A DNA stretch of 33,261 bases from assembly GCA_016931315.1 (NCBI GenBank), contig JAFGFB010000023.1, positions 1 to 33,261 on the forward strand, in the 5' to 3' direction. Made by a program: the position numbers and the translations under genes. Source of the stretch: Anaerolineae bacterium. Lineage in GTDB: Bacteria; Chloroflexota; Anaerolineae; B4-G1; SLSP01. Shown here in pieces: positions 31,664-33,261 of the stretch (the stretch's first letter is position 1; each line of letters starts with the position of its first letter). The notes under the pieces are model-generated. The model worked only from the letters and a program-made list of their open reading frames with translations. It did no database searches and had not been told where the DNA came from.

Positions 31664-32650
31664 ATGGCGAGTATCACGGTCGAAGCGCTCACCAAGGCTT
31701 TCACGTCTCAAGTGAAAAGCCCGGGGTTGCGCGGCAGCGTGCGCGCCTTGCTGCGCCCAGAAACCCAAACCGTGCTGGCAGTCAAAGACGTCACTTTTGC
31801 GGTAGACGAAGGTGAGCGGGTAGCTTTTATCGGTCCCAACGGCGCGGGCAAATCCACTACCATCAAGATGCTGACCGGGATTCTGTACCCTACCTCCGGC
31901 AGCGCTTCTGTGTTGGGACTAACACCCTGGAAACAACGCCAGCAGCTAGCCTATCAGATTGGCGCAGTCTTTGGACAGAAATCGCAGCTGTGGTATCATC
32001 TTCCACCGGTGGATTCCTTCGATTTGCTCGCACACATCTATGCACTGGAAACTGCTGCTTATCGCGAGCGCCGCGCCATGCTTGTCGAGCTCTTTGAGAT
32101 TGGTCCGCACTTGCAAACGCCCGTACGCAAACTCTCGTTGGGAGAACGGATGCGCTGCGAAATTGCGGCGTCGCTGTTGCATCGCCCACGGATTCTCTTC
32201 CTGGATGAACCCACCATCGGTCTTGATGTGGTCGTCAAACAGCGTATCCGTGATTTGATCCTCGATCTGAATCAGCAGGAAGGCGTGACGGTTTTTCTTA
32301 CATCGCACGATGCGGGAGACGTAGAGGTGCTTTGCAAGCGCGCGATGGTCATCAATCACGGCGAAGTCATTTACGATGGCGGTGTCACCGAGCTCAAACA
32401 CACGTATCTGCGCACCAAAATCATCTCCCTGAAACTGGCTGTACCCTGGCAGGGTTTTGACGCTCCGGGTGTAACCGTGCTCAAACACACGGGTTATGGG
32501 GTTAAACTGGAGGTGGATACCACTATTGTGCCCATCGAGCAAGTAACCTCCGGGTTGCTCTCGCGTTACAGCATTGTGGATATCAACATTGATAACCCAC
32601 AGATGGAAGCTATCATCGCCCAAATCTATAACGCCGCAAAGGTAGTGTGA
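31664..32650 (+). CDS. ABC-2 type exporter ATP-binding protein (COG4586-like)
   Basis: A 328-residue ATPase with Walker A GPNGAGKST (57-65), Q-loop Gln at about 105, signature LSLGERMR (157-164, a variant of LSGGQ), Walker B ILFLDEP (177-183) and H-loop His215. The N-terminal stretch SVRALLRPETQTVLAVKDVTF before the core, and a C-terminal beta domain of about 100 residues, are typical of the COG4586 group whose partners are COG4587/COG3694 permeases. Substrates of these exporters are mostly unknown. It lies between the lipoprotein and the permease (3-bp gaps on both sides). Confidence 0.92.
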   Translation: MASITVEALTKAFTSQVKSPGLRGSVRALLRPETQTVLAVKDVTFAVDEGERVAFIGPNGAGKSTTIKMLTGILYPTSGSASVLGLTPWKQRQQLAYQIGAVFGQKSQLWYHLPPVDSFDLLAHIYALETAAYRERRAMLVELFEIGPHLQTPVRKLSLGERMRCEIAASLLHRPRILFLDEPTIGLDVVVKQRIRDLILDLNQQEGVTVFLTSHDAGDVEVLCKRAMVINHGEVIYDGGVTELKHTYLRTKIISLKLAVPWQGFDAPGVTVLKHTGYGVKLEVDTTIVPIEQVTSGLLSRYSIVDINIDNPQMEAIIAQIYNAAKVV

Positions 32651-32653
32651 CCC

Positions 32654-33261
32654 ATGCGCTCACTTCGCCGTTGTTTGTTTTTTGGGCGCATAGCGGCGCG
32701 CCAGCAGCTTGTTTATCGAGGCGAGTTCTTGATGCGCGCAGTTGCCATGCTCATCTTCATGGGCATTTTCATGGCGCTGTGGAGCACTGTTTATGCGGTT
32801 AGTGGCAATACGACTGAAAGTGGTTATACACTGCGTGACATCGTCTGGTATCTGGTGATGACGGAAACCGTGATGATGTCATCCTCGCGCATCTTTGTGG
32901 ATATGGGCGAAGCGGTGCGCTCCGGCGCGGTGGCGACTACGCTGGCACGTCCGGTATCTTTCCCGCTCTCTCAGATGGCGACCTCGTTGGGAACTTCCGC
33001 GCCGCGCTTCGCGCTCAATCTGGCGGCGGGGATGCTGGTGGTGAGCTTGGGTGTGGGCTTTGGCGCTGGCAGCCTGCCCGGGCTGGCGGCTTTTCTGCTG
33101 CTCGCGGCATTAGCGTTATTGCTTGATGCACTCATTGTGGTGCTCATTGGCCTGCTTGCTTTTTGGATGGAAGAAACGCAACCGGTATTCTGGATTTACC
33201 AGAAACTGCTCTTCACCGTTGGCGGGTTATTCCTCCCACTGGAATTCTTCCCCGATTGGCT
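32654..33261 (+). CDS. ABC-2 permease (COG4587-like), 3' end cut by window
   Basis: Open from ATG 32654 to the window end, over 200 residues with no stop. After a basic N-terminus (RSLRRCLFFGRIAARQQL) come hydrophobic helices (AMLIFMGIFMALWSTVYA and further ones near 33000-33150), and FLPLEFFPDW at the edge is the family's late motif, where most members finish soon after another helix or two. It starts 3 bp after the ATPase stop and supplies the membrane pore of that exporter. A second permease gene is expected beyond the window. Confidence 0.87.
   Translation, partial: MRSLRRCLFFGRIAARQQLVYRGEFLMRAVAMLIFMGIFMALWSTVYAVSGNTTESGYTLRDIVWYLVMTETVMMSSSRIFVDMGEAVRSGAVATTLARPVSFPLSQMATSLGTSAPRFALNLAAGMLVVSLGVGFGAGSLPGLAAFLLLAALALLLDALIVVLIGLLAFWMEETQPVFWIYQKLLFTVGGLFLPLEFFPDW

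Noticed and set aside
1-33261. CRISPR array, prophage or intact transposon
   Set aside because: No spaced direct repeats, transposase, phage structural gene or intact integrase was found; only the integrase remnant at 26442-26834.

Overview
The window reads as a chromosomal segment of a free-living, moderately GC-rich bacterium, most likely a Chloroflexota member of the Anaerolineae type. This placement is inferred from the gene mix (a zinc-ribbon class III cyclase fused to an AAA ATPase and TPRs, a SpoIID protein with a beta-propeller, an ECF sigma/DUF5667 pair, a COG4586/4587-type ABC exporter, LGAC lipoproteins). No 16S rRNA or other taxonomic marker is present. About 26 protein genes, one tRNA and one decayed integrase are supported.

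Layout. 1-263: 3' end of a gene encoding ETWAGGY heptad repeats, then a terminator. 503-4015 (-): cyclase/ATPase/TPR signalling protein. 4262-7571 (+): AEC transporter, exonuclease III, YbjN-like protein and serine acetyltransferase. 7787-14082 (+): a near-consensus sigma-70 promoter followed by six tightly spaced genes: ECF sigma factor, DUF3795 Cys-rich protein, a 76-residue Cys protein, a two-TM DUF218-like protein, a lipoprotein, and a 1049-residue protein joining an anti-sigma zinc finger to alpha-2-macroglobulin (A2M) domains and a 6-TM insert. 14213-15578: HD hydrolase (-, possibly leaderless) and HNH endonuclease (+). 15639-17259 (-): a second ECF sigma factor with a DUF5667 membrane partner. 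17411-26215 (+): a translationally coupled run of YfcC transporter, DUF2817 peptidase, multi-PAS/GAF histidine kinase, TrmH and RlmI-like methyltransferases, and nitrilase. 26268-26834: tRNA-Gln(CUG) with a strong promoter, and a truncated tyrosine recombinase. 26989-28245: Eis-like acetyltransferase. 28300-30417 (-): SpoIID/propeller protein. 30418-30994: a repeat-rich divergent intergenic region with a structured leader. 30995-33261 (+): lipoprotein, ABC ATPase and ABC permease, the last cut by the window end.

The most unusual element is the sigma/anti-sigma operon at 7.8-14.1 kb. The last gene would place A2M macroglobulin domains, known elsewhere as protease traps, outside the membrane and a sigma-binding zinc finger inside. 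The thioester half of A2M is absent. My working reading is an envelope-damage or protease sensor wired directly to transcription; that role is inference, while the domain order is visible in the sequence. A second theme is a set of intergenic palindromes whose arms begin GTG plus a T-run and end with an A-run plus CAC.
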